NCBI RefSeq assembly: GCF_003144315.1
Contig: NZ_MPDK01000002.1
Location: forward strand, 186,001 to 250,000
Direction of reading: 5' to 3'
Length of the DNA stretch: 64,000 nucleotides
From: Sulfoacidibacillus thermotolerans
GTDB taxonomy: Bacteria > Bacillota > Bacilli > Alicyclobacillales > SLC66
Below, one piece after another: positions 17,112 through 26,211 of this stretch; the stretch's first letter is position 1; every line of letters begins with the position of its first letter. Position numbers and translations under genes: made by a program. Under the pieces are notes generated by a model, which saw only the letters and a program-made list of their open reading frames with translations, was not told where the DNA came from and searched no databases.

Positions 17112-17969
17112 CTAACTCACTTTCATCTCCATTCTCAGTTTGTCTGCGATCATCGCTATAAACTCCGAATTTGTCGGTTTTGCCTTGCTGACATTTACCG
17201 TATAGCGAAAAACTTGTGCAATGGCATCTGTGTTTCCTCTGCTCCATGCAACTTCAATCGCATGTCGAATCGCACGCTCAACCCGTGATGCAGTTGTGCC
17301 GAATTTCTCTCCGATTTTTGGATATAAAACTTTCGTCACTGAACCTAAAATTTCCACGTCATTGTACACCATTAAAATTGCTTCGCGCAGATACTGATAC
17401 CCCTTAATATGAGCAGGAACACCGATTTCGTGAATAACGCCTGTGATCAATTGGTCAATCGATTTTGGTTTCGCGGAAATCGGGACAATCCGCGCATTGG
17501 TGGAGGCAAAAGAAGATGCGCTCGGATAAGAATATCCACTGCTTGAAGTACTCGCCCCTGCAGCTAAACGGGAACGCTCAATAAAGGAATCAGCCCCAAC
17601 GACGTCGCGGATGCGGTCGACTAAAATCTCCATATCAAACGGCTTTAACACATAGTAGAGTGCCCCAAGATCAAGAGCACGCTTTGTTACGGCATCTTGA
17701 CCAAACGCTGTCAACATGATGACGCGGGGTAACACGGGCAAATTCGTTTGTCGAAGCCGTTCTAAAACTCCGATCCCGTCTAAAACGGGCATGATAATGT
17801 CCAGTACTAAGACATCTGGTTGCTCATCTTCAACAAGTGCAAGAACTTCTTGTCCATTATAAGCAACTCCAACTACTTCCATGTCAGACTCTTCACTTAA
17901 ATACTCCATCAATAACTCAGCGAACTCACGGTTATCATCCGCGATTAAAATGCGGGTTTTCTTCACCAT
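17112..17969 (-). CDS. spo0A: sporulation master response regulator Spo0A
   Basis: A 285-residue response regulator that commits the cell to sporulation. The receiver domain has the acidic pocket D11-D12 and the phospho-acceptor D57 (VLVLDIIMP), with the conserved TAFGQ and K in VLKPF. A linker of about 40 residues follows. The effector domain contains [21 protein letters not shown] and the DNA-recognition region [19 protein letters not shown]. Gene order spoIVB-spo0A matches Bacillus. A strong terminator separates it from spoIVB, so it has its own promoter; AAGGAGG precedes the ATG. Confidence 0.97.
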   Translation of the reverse strand: MVKKTRILIADDNREFAELLMEYLSEESDMEVVGVAYNGQEVLALVEDEQPDVLVLDIIMPVLDGIGVLERLRQTNLPVLPRVIMLTAFGQDAVTKRALDLGALYYVLKPFDMEILVDRIRDVVGADSFIERSRLAAGASTSSSGYSYPSASSFASTNARIVPISAKPKSIDQLITGVIHEIGVPAHIKGYQYLREAILMVYNDVEILGSVTKVLYPKIGEKFGTTASRVERAIRHAIEVAWSRGNTDAIAQVFRYTVNVSKAKPTNSEFIAMIADKLRMEMKVS

Positions 17970-17997
17970 ACATCCTCCTTACTTCGACCGTTATTTA

Positions 17998-18060
17998 ATT
18001 CGACATCCCCCCTTCACGTCCTCTCGTTTCAACAAAAATACTTTCCGACCTATTTTGACA
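17998..18060 (-). promoter_or_regulatory. candidate sigma-H promoter with Spo0A boxes upstream of spo0A
   Basis: On the minus strand AGGACGT (18022-18016) and GAAT (18001-17998) are spaced like a sigma-H promoter (consensus RWAGGAXXT-N14-HGAAT), one base short. An exact 0A box TGTCGAA (18005-17999) overlaps the -10. Two near-matches lie upstream: TGTTGAA (18034-18028) and TGTCAAA (18060-18054). In Bacillus spo0A is known to have a sigma-H promoter and autoregulatory 0A boxes. The assignment here rests on motif matches only. Confidence 0.5.
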
Positions 18061-18078
18061 AATTACAAGATCGAAAAA

Positions 18079-18111
18079 GCCGATGAACTGTATCCTCACA
18101 GTTTCATCGGC
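18079..18111 (-). terminator. terminator between spoIVB and spo0A
   Basis: On the minus strand GCCGATGAAACTGT pairs with ACAGTTCATCGGC (one bulged base, 6-base loop) and TTTTTCG follows. It lies 17 bases after the spoIVB stop codon. Confidence 0.85.
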
Positions 18112-18127
18112 AAACAACGAAAACTTC

Positions 18128-19342
18128 TTATGCAATGGAATGAGATCCTTCGGAAAGCCCGCGCATCAAACGCCCAAGTTCTTTTGAATTTAGGGCGAGA
18201 TGGCGCAGCATCCACTCAGCATAAACACCATACCCTTCTGTAGGGTCACTGACAAATACATGCGTAATAGCACCCACAAGCTTGCCGTCTTGAATGATCG
18301 GGCTCCCACTCATGCCCTGAACGATACCTCCTGTTTCATCCAAGAGTCTTTGATCAGTCACGCGAACGACTAATCCCTTAATGTCAGCACTCTCCTGTTT
18401 TTGTGCTTTAACAATGAGAACGTGAAAAGCTTCCACTTTTTGTCCCTTTACAACGGTTAAAATTTGCGCAGGGCCCGGGTGAACTTCATCTACACGCGCT
18501 ACAGGGATAGGATTAGAGAAAAAACCATGGTCTGGTGCTGTTGCCATTACTCCAAATACACCAAATTCGGTATTTCGAATAATTGTACCGAGAATGCGAT
18601 TCTCGTTGACAAATAATCCGCGCTTCTCTCCAGGTTGACCGCTCTCTCCCCGATCAATCGAAGTAACCGCTGCATGGACTATTTGACCTTTCCCATCAAT
18701 TGGTTCACCAGTATCAACATCTGTGATGACATGTCCTAATGCTCCAAATCCGTGATTTGTAGGAACATAAAAAGTCAATGTTCCCACACCAGACGCCGAA
18801 TCGCGAATATAAAGGCCGATTCGATAAGTTCCTGTTTCGTCATCAAAGAGAGGACGAACTTTTGCCATATAAGAATGACCTTTGCGATGATACCCCAATT
18901 GCAAAATTTGTTTATGTTCACCTGCTGCTTCCACAAACTTTGCAACCTGTTGAACACTTTTAACCGGTAACCCATTGACAGAGTCTATTACATCGCCCAC
19001 ATGCAAATTCGCACGCTCTCCTGGACTGATTGATTCTTTCCCCTCGCGTACCAAATGATACCCCACGACCAAAATTCCTGAAGCATGCAACTTAATGCCA
19101 ATCGATTGACCACCTGGTACAACGTATACACGATGCTCTTCCGGTTTTTGCAAAGAGGAGAACAGCCAATTCCATGGCAACCCCGTTTCAAAAACCTGAG
19201 CACTAAGGCTCATAGGGGAACTTTCTTTTGTTAGACCGCGTGACATGTCAGCCGCATCCGCATGCAAAAGTGGGAATCCGCCACCTAGAAAGAAAAATGT
19301 GCCTAAAAGCGCACTCGCTACTTGCAATCTCCATCGCTTCAC
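18128..19342 (-). CDS. spoIVB: SpoIVB serine peptidase (sigma-K checkpoint signal)
   Basis: A 404-residue serine protease (family S55) made in the forespore and secreted into the intermembrane space, where in Bacillus it cleaves SpoIVFA to trigger pro-sigma-K processing. An N-terminal membrane/signal segment (LQVASALLGTFFFLGGGFPLL) is followed by a PDZ domain (GILVVGYHLVREGKESISPG) and the peptidase domain. The nucleophile is in GMSGSPIIQDGKLVGAITHVFV. The GTG at 19342 is chosen because GGGAGG lies 8-9 bases upstream; the open frame extends to a TTG at 19405. Its target complex, SpoIVFA-SpoIVFB, is encoded at the far end of this window. Confidence 0.93.
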   Translation of the reverse strand: MKRWRLQVASALLGTFFFLGGGFPLLHADAADMSRGLTKESSPMSLSAQVFETGLPWNWLFSSLQKPEEHRVYVVPGGQSIGIKLHASGILVVGYHLVREGKESISPGERANLHVGDVIDSVNGLPVKSVQQVAKFVEAAGEHKQILQLGYHRKGHSYMAKVRPLFDDETGTYRIGLYIRDSASGVGTLTFYVPTNHGFGALGHVITDVDTGEPIDGKGQIVHAAVTSIDRGESGQPGEKRGLFVNENRILGTIIRNTEFGVFGVMATAPDHGFFSNPIPVARVDEVHPGPAQILTVVKGQKVEAFHVLIVKAQKQESADIKGLVVRVTDQRLLDETGGIVQGMSGSPIIQDGKLVGAITHVFVSDPTEGYGVYAEWMLRHLALNSKELGRLMRGLSEGSHSIA

Positions 19343-19486
19343 CCGACTTGCCCTCCCCTCGTTGAAGTGCCTCTCGTTGCTTCTATACTGCCCTTGCAGG
19401 GACAATGAAATGTTGTATAAAACATGCCACTAGCCTGCAAAGTACGGGGAAGGACACAAGCTTCGGATCATCTGGAAGATGTTCTC

Positions 19487-21184
19487 CTACAAAGACGGGA
19501 ATGCGTTTGACCAAGTCAACATTTCAATGGCTTGTCTGCGCGTCGTTTCAGATACATTTTCTCCACCAATCATTTTTGCAATCTCCGCAATCCGTTCCTC
19601 ATGTGATAATGGACGGACAAAGGTTCGCGTGCGGCCCTCTTCCATCTGCTTTGTAATGGCGAGATGATGGGTTGCCAAACAAGCCATTTGCGGTAAATGC
19701 GTGACACACAGCACTTGATTTTCTCGTCCCAAATGAGCAATTCGCTCCGCAACAGCTTGTGCCGCTCGACCGGAAATCCCTGTGTCGATCTCATCAAAAA
19801 TAAGAGTTGGAACAGGGGCTGATGCATGTAAAACAGAAACAAGCGCGAGCATAACTCGTGATAACTCACCGCCAGAAGCAATTTTCGCGAGTGGTTTTAC
19901 CGTCTCTCCCTGATTTGGACTAAATAAGATTTCAACGTCGTCAATTCCAGTGATGCTCGGCTTTGTCTCCGTAAATTGCAGATGCAATTGCACTTTTGGC
20001 ATTAATAAATCGTCAAGCTCTTGTGCAAGTGCTTGTTCTAAAGCAAACGCCACGCGACGCCGCAGTAACGATAATCTCTGAGCCATCTCTGTAAGCGCCT
20101 GCTTTGCTTGCAAGAGGCGCTCTTGCAGATCGGAAATTGTCTCCTCATGGTGCAGCAATTTTTCATATTCGCTCTCTATCTCTTGGTAAAAAGCTAAAAC
20201 ATCCTGTGCAGTTTCCCCATATTTTAGAAATATCCGTTCCAAAGTTGCCAAACGGTCTTCAACTTGTTGTAAGCGTTCAGGGTCAAATTCTAATTGCGAT
20301 TTGTAATGACGAACAAAATCTGCCGCTTCTGATAAGTTTACCTGAGCTGTTTGTAGATATTCCTGAAGCTCTTTGAGCTCGTCATCAAATTTTATATTAT
20401 TTTCAACTATTTGATGTAAATGGTAAACCTCATCGATGATCGCTGGAATACGAGGGGAACCTTCATAAAGTTTTTCATATACTTCCTCAGCAACTGCACG
20501 CAATTTCTCACCATACTGCAATTTCTTTTGTTCAATACGCAACTCTGGCTCTTCGCCAACGCGAGGTTGAACCGCTTCAATCTCCCTCATCTGATATTGC
20601 AATAAATCCAATCGCTGAACGCGTTCTCGTTGATTTTGCTCCATGTTATGCAATTGTTTCGTATATTCAATATAGTTTATGTATGCGTCCCTATACGCCG
20701 CTTTTGCTTGTGCGAGTTCTTCACCCCCGTACGCGTCAAGCAATGCCAGGTGCTCCTCTTTACGCAGCAGCGAAATACTGTCATGTTGTCCATGTTGATG
20801 AATCAACAAACGACCCAACTCGCGCAAAAATTGAACGGTGACAATTCTGCTATTTACTCGCGCAGTCGTCTTTCCGTTTGTCGATACTTCACGACTAACA
20901 ATCAGCTGTTCCTCATCAAGCTCAATGCCTTCTGCTTGACAGAGTTCATACACAGCATGCGCAAAATGCCCAGACACATCAAAAACACCCTGCACAATTC
21001 CTTTGTTTGCTCCAGTACGCACCAGTTCTCCACTCGCGCGCGACCCTAATAAAAGCCCTACAGCATCTAATAAAATGGATTTGCCTGCGCCCGTCTCCCC
21101 AGTCAAAGCAGTAAAACCAGGTTGAACTTCTAATTCTAAGCGCTCAATCAAGGCGATATTCTGCACTTGCAATGCGCGCAACAC
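19487..21184 (-). CDS. recN: DNA repair ATPase RecN
   Basis: A 565-residue SMC-like ATPase acting early in double-strand-break repair. Walker A GETGAGKSILLDAVGLLLGSRA is near residue 30. A long central coiled coil (EEPELRIEQKKLQYGEKLRAVAEEVYEKL and following) leads to the ABC signature ASGGELSRVMLAL and Walker B LIFDEIDTGISGRAA. The length matches the family. It follows argR by 12 bases, and the order argR-recN-spoIVB-spo0A is the classic Bacillus arrangement. Confidence 0.96.
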   Translation of the reverse strand: MLRALQVQNIALIERLELEVQPGFTALTGETGAGKSILLDAVGLLLGSRASGELVRTGANKGIVQGVFDVSGHFAHAVYELCQAEGIELDEEQLIVSREVSTNGKTTARVNSRIVTVQFLRELGRLLIHQHGQHDSISLLRKEEHLALLDAYGGEELAQAKAAYRDAYINYIEYTKQLHNMEQNQRERVQRLDLLQYQMREIEAVQPRVGEEPELRIEQKKLQYGEKLRAVAEEVYEKLYEGSPRIPAIIDEVYHLHQIVENNIKFDDELKELQEYLQTAQVNLSEAADFVRHYKSQLEFDPERLQQVEDRLATLERIFLKYGETAQDVLAFYQEIESEYEKLLHHEETISDLQERLLQAKQALTEMAQRLSLLRRRVAFALEQALAQELDDLLMPKVQLHLQFTETKPSITGIDDVEILFSPNQGETVKPLAKIASGGELSRVMLALVSVLHASAPVPTLIFDEIDTGISGRAAQAVAERIAHLGRENQVLCVTHLPQMACLATHHLAITKQMEEGRTRTFVRPLSHEERIAEIAKMIGGENVSETTRRQAIEMLTWSNAFPSL

Positions 21185-21196
21185 ATGCTCAACCCC

Positions 21197-21646
21197 TTAT
21201 AATAGAGACTTTATCCGCTCGACGATAAAACTTGCATTATCTTTCGAGCGCGCAATTAATAAGATCGTGTCATCCCCCGCAACTGTCCCCAGGATCTCTG
21301 GCCAATCCAGCGTATCAAACAAAACGGCAACCGCATGTGCATTCCCCGGAAGTGTGCGCATGACGACCAAATTCTCCGCAAAATCAATCGCTACAAAAAC
21401 ATCGTTCAATAATCTGTGCAATTTCACATCTGGTTGGTATGAAGAAGGTGCTGTAGGCAAAGAATACTTATACTTCCCATCGGCTGTTGGAGTTTTAATC
21501 AGATGCATTTCCTTGATATCGCGTGAAATCGTTGCTTGCGTCACTGCAAACCCTGCGTCACGCAGTGCATCTACGAGTTCTTCTTGCGTTTCAATCACGT
21601 TTTCCGAGATAATTTCGCGAATCTTTAAGAGACGCTGTCCTTTCAA
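21197..21646 (-). CDS. argR: arginine repressor ArgR/AhrC
   Basis: A 149-residue arginine-responsive regulator. The N-terminal winged helix contains ELVDALRDAGFAVTQATISRDIKEM. The C-terminal hexamerisation and arginine-binding domain contains VDFAENLVVMRTLPGNAHAVAVLFD and AGDDTILLIARS. Homologues repress arginine synthesis and activate catabolism. It lies between nadK (13 bases upstream) and recN (12 bases downstream), so these genes probably form one operon. Confidence 0.95.
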   Translation of the reverse strand: MKGQRLLKIREIISENVIETQEELVDALRDAGFAVTQATISRDIKEMHLIKTPTADGKYKYSLPTAPSSYQPDVKLHRLLNDVFVAIDFAENLVVMRTLPGNAHAVAVLFDTLDWPEILGTVAGDDTILLIARSKDNASFIVERIKSLL

Positions 21647-21659
21647 GCGAACCGCCCTT

Positions 21660-22514
21660 TCAATCTCCTCTGAGTTTTTCCTGCAGTATAGAAAAAAACG
21701 CGCGTTCTTGCCATCGAATTAAAACCGTATCACAAGCTGCCTTAGAGACAATTACTTCATCGCCACTCTCTAATGGAAAGCCAACTTGTCCATCGACGGT
21801 AAGTCCAAAATCGCGATGTCGTGCAGCAACTTTTATGCGTATCTGCTGTGTAGCGCCAATTACAATTGGCCGCACAACGAGTTTATGTGCACAAATCGGA
21901 GTCACCAACATCACCTGTAGATTAGGAACAACAACCGGGCCGCCACAAGAGAGTGAGTAGGCTGTAGATCCTGTGGGCGTAGAAACAAGGACTCCATCAC
22001 CAAAATATTCATCGTAAAACTGGTTGTCGACATACACACCCAATTGAATCATGCGCGCAAAAGAGCTTTTGCCAACTCCCACATCATTTAACGCGATATT
22101 TCGATGCACGCAGGTGCCATTTCTCATTACTACGGTCTCAATCATCATACGGCGTTCCAAATAAAAATCGCCATTTAGGACACGTTGCACTGATTCCTCT
22201 AAATTATCTGGTTCAGCTTCCGACAAAAAGCCGAGATGGCCGATATTGATCCCTAACATCGGGATTTCAAAACACGCAAAATGTCGTGCAGCTCCAAGTA
22301 AAGTCCCATCTCCCCCTAAAACAAAAATCAAATCGACTTTCCCGTGAAAATCACTTGTAGAAAGTGCATACTCACTCATTCCTAACGCATGTGCCGCTTC
22401 TTCCTCAATAAAAACCTGTCCACTACATGCACCTATAGCCTTTACAATTTGCTGAGTGACTTGAACGGCATTCGGTTTTGTCCGGTTAACAACCAGACCA
22501 ATGATTTTAGGCAT
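21660..22514 (-). CDS. nadK: NAD kinase
   Basis: A 284-residue cytoplasmic enzyme that phosphorylates NAD to NADP. The GGDGTLLGAARHFA motif (about residues 68-81) is the diacylglycerol-kinase-like catalytic loop. NDVGVGKSSFARMIQL, STPTGSTAYSLSCGGPVV and PICAHKLVVRPIV are the conserved NAD-binding segments of the family. Position next to argR and recN is as in Bacillus. Confidence 0.95.
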   Translation of the reverse strand: MPKIIGLVVNRTKPNAVQVTQQIVKAIGACSGQVFIEEEAAHALGMSEYALSTSDFHGKVDLIFVLGGDGTLLGAARHFACFEIPMLGINIGHLGFLSEAEPDNLEESVQRVLNGDFYLERRMMIETVVMRNGTCVHRNIALNDVGVGKSSFARMIQLGVYVDNQFYDEYFGDGVLVSTPTGSTAYSLSCGGPVVVPNLQVMLVTPICAHKLVVRPIVIGATQQIRIKVAARHRDFGLTVDGQVGFPLESGDEVIVSKAACDTVLIRWQERAFFSILQEKLRGD

Positions 22515-22527
22515 TCAACTCTTCCTT

Positions 22528-23052
22528 TCAACGCGAGAAAGACAACAGCCAACCGATCGATATCCCAATCGCAAGCCAGAACAATCTTGTTCGCCAACGT
22601 TTTGCGTAATACCGTCCAGGAAAGTCCAAAGAAAAGTCTACAAACTCCATCACACCTGAGTCTGGTGAAAGGAATCCGATAGGGGATTCATAAAGTGTAT
22701 ACAATGCGAGAAATTGTTTGCGTAACCATGCGCCACTTATGCGTTCGGGATCACGAACTGAACGCACTTTAATCGGATATTGCACGCCTTCCTTTTCCAC
22801 TAAATAATCTACTACGACATATGTAACAAATTTGCGATTGCCAAAGAACGAGGCTAATTCATGAGGTATGCGTTCCCCCACAATCCGATAGCCCCGTTCC
22901 TGAAGAATCTCGCCTGCGCGAACGAAGTGATCTCGTTTTGACGTCAATTCAAATTCATGCAACGAACTACCAAGGTAACGGTTTCTAATATACAAATAAG
23001 CAACCGTCAAAAATGTGAGGATTGCAAGGACTTCCACGGGCGGCACCTCCAA
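22528..23052 (-). CDS. unrecognised two-span membrane protein between tlyA and nadK
   Basis: A 174-residue protein I do not recognise by name. A hydrophobic helix at the N terminus (VEVLAILTFLTVAYLYI) and one at the C terminus (LFWLAIGISIGWLLSF) frame a soluble domain of about 110 residues. The middle reads VVVDYLVEKEGVQYPIKVRS and then RDPERISGAWLRKQFLALYTLY. The D-Y-L-V...(Y)PIKV spacing loosely resembles the core of restriction-endonuclease-like (PD-(D/E)XK) folds, but this is weak inference. It lies 13 bases before nadK and 54 bases after tlyA in the same direction, so it is probably part of the tlyA-nadK-argR-recN operon. Confidence 0.75.
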   Translation of the reverse strand: MEVPPVEVLAILTFLTVAYLYIRNRYLGSSLHEFELTSKRDHFVRAGEILQERGYRIVGERIPHELASFFGNRKFVTYVVVDYLVEKEGVQYPIKVRSVRDPERISGAWLRKQFLALYTLYESPIGFLSPDSGVMEFVDFSLDFPGRYYAKRWRTRLFWLAIGISIGWLLSFSR

Positions 23053-23106
23053 AATACCTGTTCGCCGACCATCGTGTAAATTCCTTCTCCCACAGCTCGT
23101 TGTAAA

Positions 23107-23907
23107 TTATGAAAAATCCACTTCATGTGCAACCTCTACGATCTCACTGATGGGTAGAGGATCAACAGAAAAGCTCCCTTTTTTTAGCCATAATAAAAAT
23201 TCAATATTTCCATCCCCGCCACGAATCGGCGAAAAATCAAGTGCACGTGCAGTAAATCCACACCCTGCCGCCTGCTCAATCACGCGTCGCAACACCATTT
23301 CATGCACGTTCGAATCACGTACGATGCCACCTTTTGAAACATATTTTGGACCTGCTTCAAACTGTGGTTTTACCAGAGTAATGAGATCTGCATGATCTTC
23401 AAGAATCTCATGCAACTTTGGAAACAACTTTCCGATAGAAATGAAAGAAACATCCATTACGCCCACAGTGGGGCGAGGTTGAAAATGACTTGCTTCTATA
23501 TAACGAAAATTGACCCGTTCCATCACTCGAACTCGTTCATCCATTCGCAGGGACCATGCGAGTTGCCCATATCCAACATCGACAGCATAAACGAGTGCAG
23601 CACCGTGTTGCAGTGCACAGTCCGTAAAACCACCTGTCGAAGCGCCTACATCCACGACCACCTTGTTCTCTACTGTAACTGCAAACGATCGTAACGCTTT
23701 CTCTAATTTTAAGCCTCCGCGACTTACATACGGATGAAGAGTTCCCTTTACAACGAGCTGTGTTTTCGCATCGATTTTCATCCCTGCTTTATCGATACGC
23801 TCTGTCTCTGTAAACACGAGTCCTGCCATTACGAGTCGCTTTGCCTGTTCCCGTGAGTTTGCAAGTCCGCGCTGCACGAGCAGCACATCAATACGTTCTT
23901 TTGACAT
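23107..23907 (-). CDS. tlyA: TlyA-type 2'-O-ribose rRNA methyltransferase
   Basis: A 266-residue protein with an N-terminal S4 RNA-binding domain (MSKERIDVLLVQRGLANSRE...) and a C-terminal FtsJ-like SAM methyltransferase domain. The SAM motif is VVDVGASTGGFTDCALQHGA, with LVKPQFEAG as the later catalytic-lysine region. Homologues methylate 16S and 23S rRNA (older name haemolysin A, YqxC). The start ATG overlaps the dxs stop codon by one base (TAATG), so translation is probably coupled. A longer frame beginning MGKSKNG inside dxs is less typical of the family. Confidence 0.92.
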   Translation of the reverse strand: MSKERIDVLLVQRGLANSREQAKRLVMAGLVFTETERIDKAGMKIDAKTQLVVKGTLHPYVSRGGLKLEKALRSFAVTVENKVVVDVGASTGGFTDCALQHGAALVYAVDVGYGQLAWSLRMDERVRVMERVNFRYIEASHFQPRPTVGVMDVSFISIGKLFPKLHEILEDHADLITLVKPQFEAGPKYVSKGGIVRDSNVHEMVLRRVIEQAAGCGFTARALDFSPIRGGDGNIEFLLWLKKGSFSVDPLPISEIVEVAHEVDFS

Positions 23908-25796
23908 TAGCGCCCAGCCGTTTTTCGATTTGCCCATTTTTGGCCCTGTTGCTGCTCCACGAGGCTAATCGCAATCTGTGCAATGTGTTCAGAGGTCAGA
24001 CCAACTTGATGCAACAATTCTGGCCTGCTGCCGTGTTCAATAAAGCGATCTGGCAAACCAAGTGGGTATACTGTGCAACTTAACTTCTGCAATGCAAAAT
24101 ACTCTAACACAGCAGACCCAAGTCCTCCCTTAACTGTTCCCTCTTCGATTGTAATCATTGGCATATTACGCAGTGCCAACTCACGCAGTGCATCTTCATC
24201 GATCGGTTTTACAAAACGCATATTGACCACATGCGCCGAAATCCCGCGATCTTGAAGCATGAGGGCGGCGTTTTCAGCGATTGCCACCATCGGCCCAAGT
24301 GCCAATAAAGCCACATCTTTACCTTCGCGCAAGGTCTCTGCTTTCCCGATCGGGATTGTTTCATAAGGTACATCAAGGGGTACACCGACTCCGTCTTCAC
24401 GCGGAAATCGCACCGCCACCGGCCCAGACAAAGTAAATGCCGTATATAGCATATGGCGCAATTCGCCTTCATCTTTTGGCATCATAATCGTTAGATTAGG
24501 AACTGCTCGCAAAAATGCCGCATCAAATGCACCTTGATGTGTTTCGCCATCGGGCCCAACGAGTCCGGCGCGATCTATTGCGAAAACAACAGGTAACTTT
24601 TGAATACAGATGTCGTGAATGACTTGGTCGTATGCTCTTTGCAAAAAAGTGCTGTACACTGAAAAAATCGGGCGCATCCCTGTGGTTGCAAGCCCGGCAC
24701 AAAGAGTCGCGGCGTGTTGTTCCGCAATTCCAACATCAAAACAGCGATCGGGAAATTCCGTGACAAATTCATTGAGCCCAGAATTCAACATCGCCGCTGT
24801 CACAGCGACAATTCTCTCATCTTTTTTCGCTAAGTCTACGAGCGTCTTTCCAAAAACACTCGTATAAGAGGGTGCCGAAGACTTTGGTTTTACAACCGCC
24901 CCCCCTATGCTGTGCAATTTATCTGGTGCCGCCTCGGCTGATGCATAGCCTTTCCCTTTTTGCGTGACAACATGTAAAAGTACTGGACCCTCCATTTCCT
25001 TTGCTTGACTGAGCAATTGGATCACTTGTCCCACATCGTGCCCTGGTACTGGCCCAAAATACGAAAAACCTAATTCCTCAAATAAAATCCCCGGAACCAT
25101 CGCATATTTCAATGTATCTTTAAGCCGTTCAGCCGTATTGGCGAGGCGCGATCCAAACGCAGGAATGCGTTTAAGCAAACTTTCAAACTCCGTTTTTAAC
25201 TTTCCATAATACGGATCTGCCCGCAAACGAGTCAGATAGTGTGAAACAGCCCCAACATTCGGTGAGATTGACATCTCATTATCATTTAAAATAACAAGAA
25301 GCCGCTTCTTCAAATGCCCTGCGTGATTGAGCGCCTCAAACGCCATGCCACCTGTCATCGCTCCATCACCAATGACAGCAACGACATGGTGCGATTCTCC
25401 ACGCAAGTCTCTTGCAATTGCCATGCCTAAAGCAGCTGAAATCGACGTACTTGCATGCCCTACCCCAAAAGCGTCATGAGGGCTTTCTGAGCGCTTCGGA
25501 AACCCTGCCAACCCGTGAAATTGTCGAAGGGTGGGAAATTGCTCTTTGCGTCCAGTTAAAATTTTATGGACATACGCTTGATGCCCCACATCCCAAACAA
25601 TGCGATCTACAGGGGAATTAAATACATAATGAAGCGCTACTGAAAGCTCAACAACTCCCAGATTTGCGCCAAAATGTCCACCTGTCGATGTTATGCTTTG
25701 CACCAAAAAATCCCGAATCTCCTTAGAGAGCGTCTCTAACTCCGGAACTGTCAACATTTTTATATCTGCTGGATCATTCACACGCTCCAAGAACAC
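23907..25796 (-). CDS. dxs: 1-deoxy-D-xylulose-5-phosphate synthase
   Basis: A 629-residue thiamin-diphosphate enzyme that condenses pyruvate and glyceraldehyde 3-phosphate, the first step of the MEP isoprenoid pathway. HFGANLGVVELSVALHY is near the N terminus. The ThDP motif GDGAMTGGMAFEALNHAG leads to LVILNDNEMSISPN. The transketolase pyrimidine-binding domain has DVGIAEQHAATLCAGLA. The start is GTG 25796. ispA, which uses the pathway's products, lies upstream after a small DUF1657 gene. Confidence 0.96.
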   Translation of the reverse strand: MFLERVNDPADIKMLTVPELETLSKEIRDFLVQSITSTGGHFGANLGVVELSVALHYVFNSPVDRIVWDVGHQAYVHKILTGRKEQFPTLRQFHGLAGFPKRSESPHDAFGVGHASTSISAALGMAIARDLRGESHHVVAVIGDGAMTGGMAFEALNHAGHLKKRLLVILNDNEMSISPNVGAVSHYLTRLRADPYYGKLKTEFESLLKRIPAFGSRLANTAERLKDTLKYAMVPGILFEELGFSYFGPVPGHDVGQVIQLLSQAKEMEGPVLLHVVTQKGKGYASAEAAPDKLHSIGGAVVKPKSSAPSYTSVFGKTLVDLAKKDERIVAVTAAMLNSGLNEFVTEFPDRCFDVGIAEQHAATLCAGLATTGMRPIFSVYSTFLQRAYDQVIHDICIQKLPVVFAIDRAGLVGPDGETHQGAFDAAFLRAVPNLTIMMPKDEGELRHMLYTAFTLSGPVAVRFPREDGVGVPLDVPYETIPIGKAETLREGKDVALLALGPMVAIAENAALMLQDRGISAHVVNMRFVKPIDEDALRELALRNMPMITIEEGTVKGGLGSAVLEYFALQKLSCTVYPLGLPDRFIEHGSRPELLHQVGLTSEHIAQIAISLVEQQQGQKWANRKTAGR

Positions 25797-25872
25797 GGTA
25801 GCGTCATCCTCTCTTCATATCGGCGCACAGTCATAGAATATTGCAGTATCATGTTGAGAAAAGTATATCATA

Positions 25873-25907
25873 GGCATGGCAAGGCATTCAATCTGCCATA
25901 CCATGCC
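25873..25907 (-). terminator. imperfect hairpin after the DUF1657 gene
   Basis: GGCATGGCAAGGCA and TGCCATACCATGCC form a stem with two mismatches and a 7-base loop. On the minus strand it follows the DUF1657 stop and is followed by TATGATATACTTTT, which may also hold part of a dxs promoter. Confidence 0.5.
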
Positions 25908-25937
25908 AAATGAACGAAAACTCAGAAATTCCTCATC

Positions 25938-26144
25938 TTACTGTTGGCGGTATTGAGGTTCTTGCTGTTGAATATAGTTGAGTCGAGATTGCAGTGTGGT
26001 CACGCAACTATCGACTGTTTGTGCCAATTGATTAAACATCTGTTTTGCTTGTTGATCCTGTGTCTCAAGAGCAAACTGTTTCAAATTTGCTGCGACACCT
26101 TCTGCTGACGCGATCGTCTGCTGCATTTTTACGCCTACTGTCAA
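25938..26144 (-). CDS. DUF1657 small spore-associated-type protein
   Basis: A 68-residue protein beginning LTVGVKMQQTIASAEGVAAN and ending LNYIQQQEPQYRQQ. This is the DUF1657 pattern of helical, Gln-rich small proteins, usually seen beside spoVA or DUF421 genes in spore formers. The TTG at 26144 is preferred because GGGGGTG lies 6 bases upstream; the open frame extends 15 bases further. Its location between dxs and ispA is unusual. No molecular function is established. Confidence 0.75.
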   Translation of the reverse strand: MTVGVKMQQTIASAEGVAANLKQFALETQDQQAKQMFNQLAQTVDSCVTTLQSRLNYIQQQEPQYRQQ

Positions 26145-26211
26145 CGTAATCACCCCCACGCGGTATTCTCACCACGTAGTCAGGATCTTAGACAGGTAAA
26201 AACTTGGAATT

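Noticed and set aside
19343-19486. Sigma-G promoter for spoIVB
   Set aside because: GCATG and CATTGT are present but separated by only 15 bases, which is too short for the consensus spacing.
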